DNA from: an uncultured Clostridia bacterium
GTDB lineage: Bacteria; Bacillota; Clostridia; Oscillospirales; Ruminococcaceae
Length of the DNA stretch: 62,353 nt
Assembly: GCA_944385905.1 (NCBI GenBank)
Contig: CALWZA010000004.1
Span: 1 to 62,353 of the forward strand
Reading direction: 5' to 3'
Numbering within the stretch: the stretch's first letter is position 1; the number at the start of each line of letters is the position of its first letter. The position numbers and the translations under genes were made by a program. Below the pieces are notes generated by a model. That model saw nothing but the letters and a program-made list of their open reading frames with translations. It was not told the DNA's origin and did no database searches. Shown here in pieces: positions 62,209-62,353 of this stretch.

Positions 62209-62353
62209 ATGTATTTCACAGAGGGCAAGCAGCGGGCGTTTGAACTGCTCATGCAGCAGAAGCCGGGATTTGACCGCTATCAATCCGGTTGTGCCGGAGA
62301 TGATGAAGATTGCGGCACTTGCCGTTTCTACCGCCCCGGGTGGAAATATGAGT
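62209..62353 (+). CDS. Partial small cysteine-containing protein of a mobile element (cut by window end)
   Basis: The ATG at 62209 is 10 bases behind AAAGGAGG (62191-62198). The 48 visible residues start MYFTEGKQRAFELLMQQKPG and include CAGDDEDCGTC with three cysteines and FYRPGWKYE. The coding DNA is clearly more GC-rich than the rest of the window, which suggests transfer. I do not recognise a characterised family. The pattern resembles short hypothetical proteins of integrative conjugative elements in gut Firmicutes. Confidence 0.7.
   Translation, partial: MYFTEGKQRAFELLMQQKPGFDRYQSGCAGDDEDCGTCRFYRPGWKYE

Noticed and set aside
1-62353. CRISPR arrays, tRNA, rRNA or insertion sequences
   Set aside because: No regularly spaced repeats, cloverleaf-like sequences, rRNA-like stretches or transposase genes were recognised.

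Overview
The window looks like the chromosome of a spore-forming, low-to-mid GC Gram-positive of the class Clostridia, probably an Oscillospirales/Ruminococcaceae-type gut bacterium. Seen in the sequence: an alpha/beta small acid-soluble spore protein, GerA/GerB/GerC germination genes, a CotF-like coat protein, TTG and GTG starts behind strong AAAGGAGG-type ribosome sites, near-consensus TTGACA-17-TATAAT promoters, and typical Firmicutes blocks (tig-clpP-clpX, rplU-prp-rpmA-obgE, ruvCAB, ecfA1A2T-truA, rbgA-rnhB-yraN, asp23-fakA). The family-level placement is inference.

Layout. 1-900: a terminator from an upstream gene and the decayed C-terminus of a family 2 glycosyltransferase. 900-3100: a GH5 glycanase lipoprotein followed by rmlB, behind a strong promoter with a dyad exactly at the predicted transcript start. 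3.1-11.4 kb: mostly single genes with their own promoters and terminators (AbrB-like regulator, Gfo/Idh/MocA oxidoreductase, GNAT, small zinc ribbon, manA, MocR-type aminotransferase, VanY-type lipoprotein overlapping a QueG-like iron-sulfur protein, YdcF-like membrane protein). 11.5-19.9 kb: a complete ten-gene histidine operon, hisZ-G-D-C-B-H-A-F-IE and a PHP histidinol phosphatase, covering every step from PRPP/ATP to histidine. 20-22.5 kb, minus strand: lepA-pyrE. 22.7-34.9 kb: one long plus-strand run, ruvC-ruvA-ruvB-glmM-methyltransferase-ecfA1-ecfA2-ecfT-truA-DUF5711-cvpA-ClpE-like ATPase. 34.9-38.6 kb: L21 leader, rplU, prp, rpmA, obgE, mrnC, yebC. 38.8 kb: a SASP gene. 39-42.4 kb: a GH31 glycosidase divergent from an AraC regulator. 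42.5-47.1 kb: two tandem signal peptidases I, rbgA, rnhB, yraN, thrC. 47.1-51.4 kb: a tiny DUF1540 gene, a metallophosphoesterase, tig, clpP, clpX. 51.5-56.5 kb: germination locus, gerA-DUF421-DUF4363 on minus and gerB-gerC on plus. 56.5-59.5 kb: asp23-like, fakA-like, CotF-like and a 29-residue DUF3789-type gene. 59.7-62.0 kb: a Wzz/BY-kinase/PHP-phosphatase module that controls exopolysaccharide synthesis.

The last ~300 bases differ: base composition becomes GC-rich, two strong hairpins (the second a terminator) precede a small cysteine-containing gene cut by the window end, and the expected terminator of the polysaccharide module appears to be broken. I read this as the edge of an integrated mobile element.

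Most of the window is ordinary core genome. The most unusual signals are regulatory: the dyad at the GH5-rmlB start site, a three-copy CACTTTA motif around the his promoter, two genes (ClpE-like and Asp23-like) with a hairpin inserted between Shine-Dalgarno and start codon, and the two-hairpin leader at the mobile-element edge. No CRISPR array, tRNA or rRNA gene was seen.
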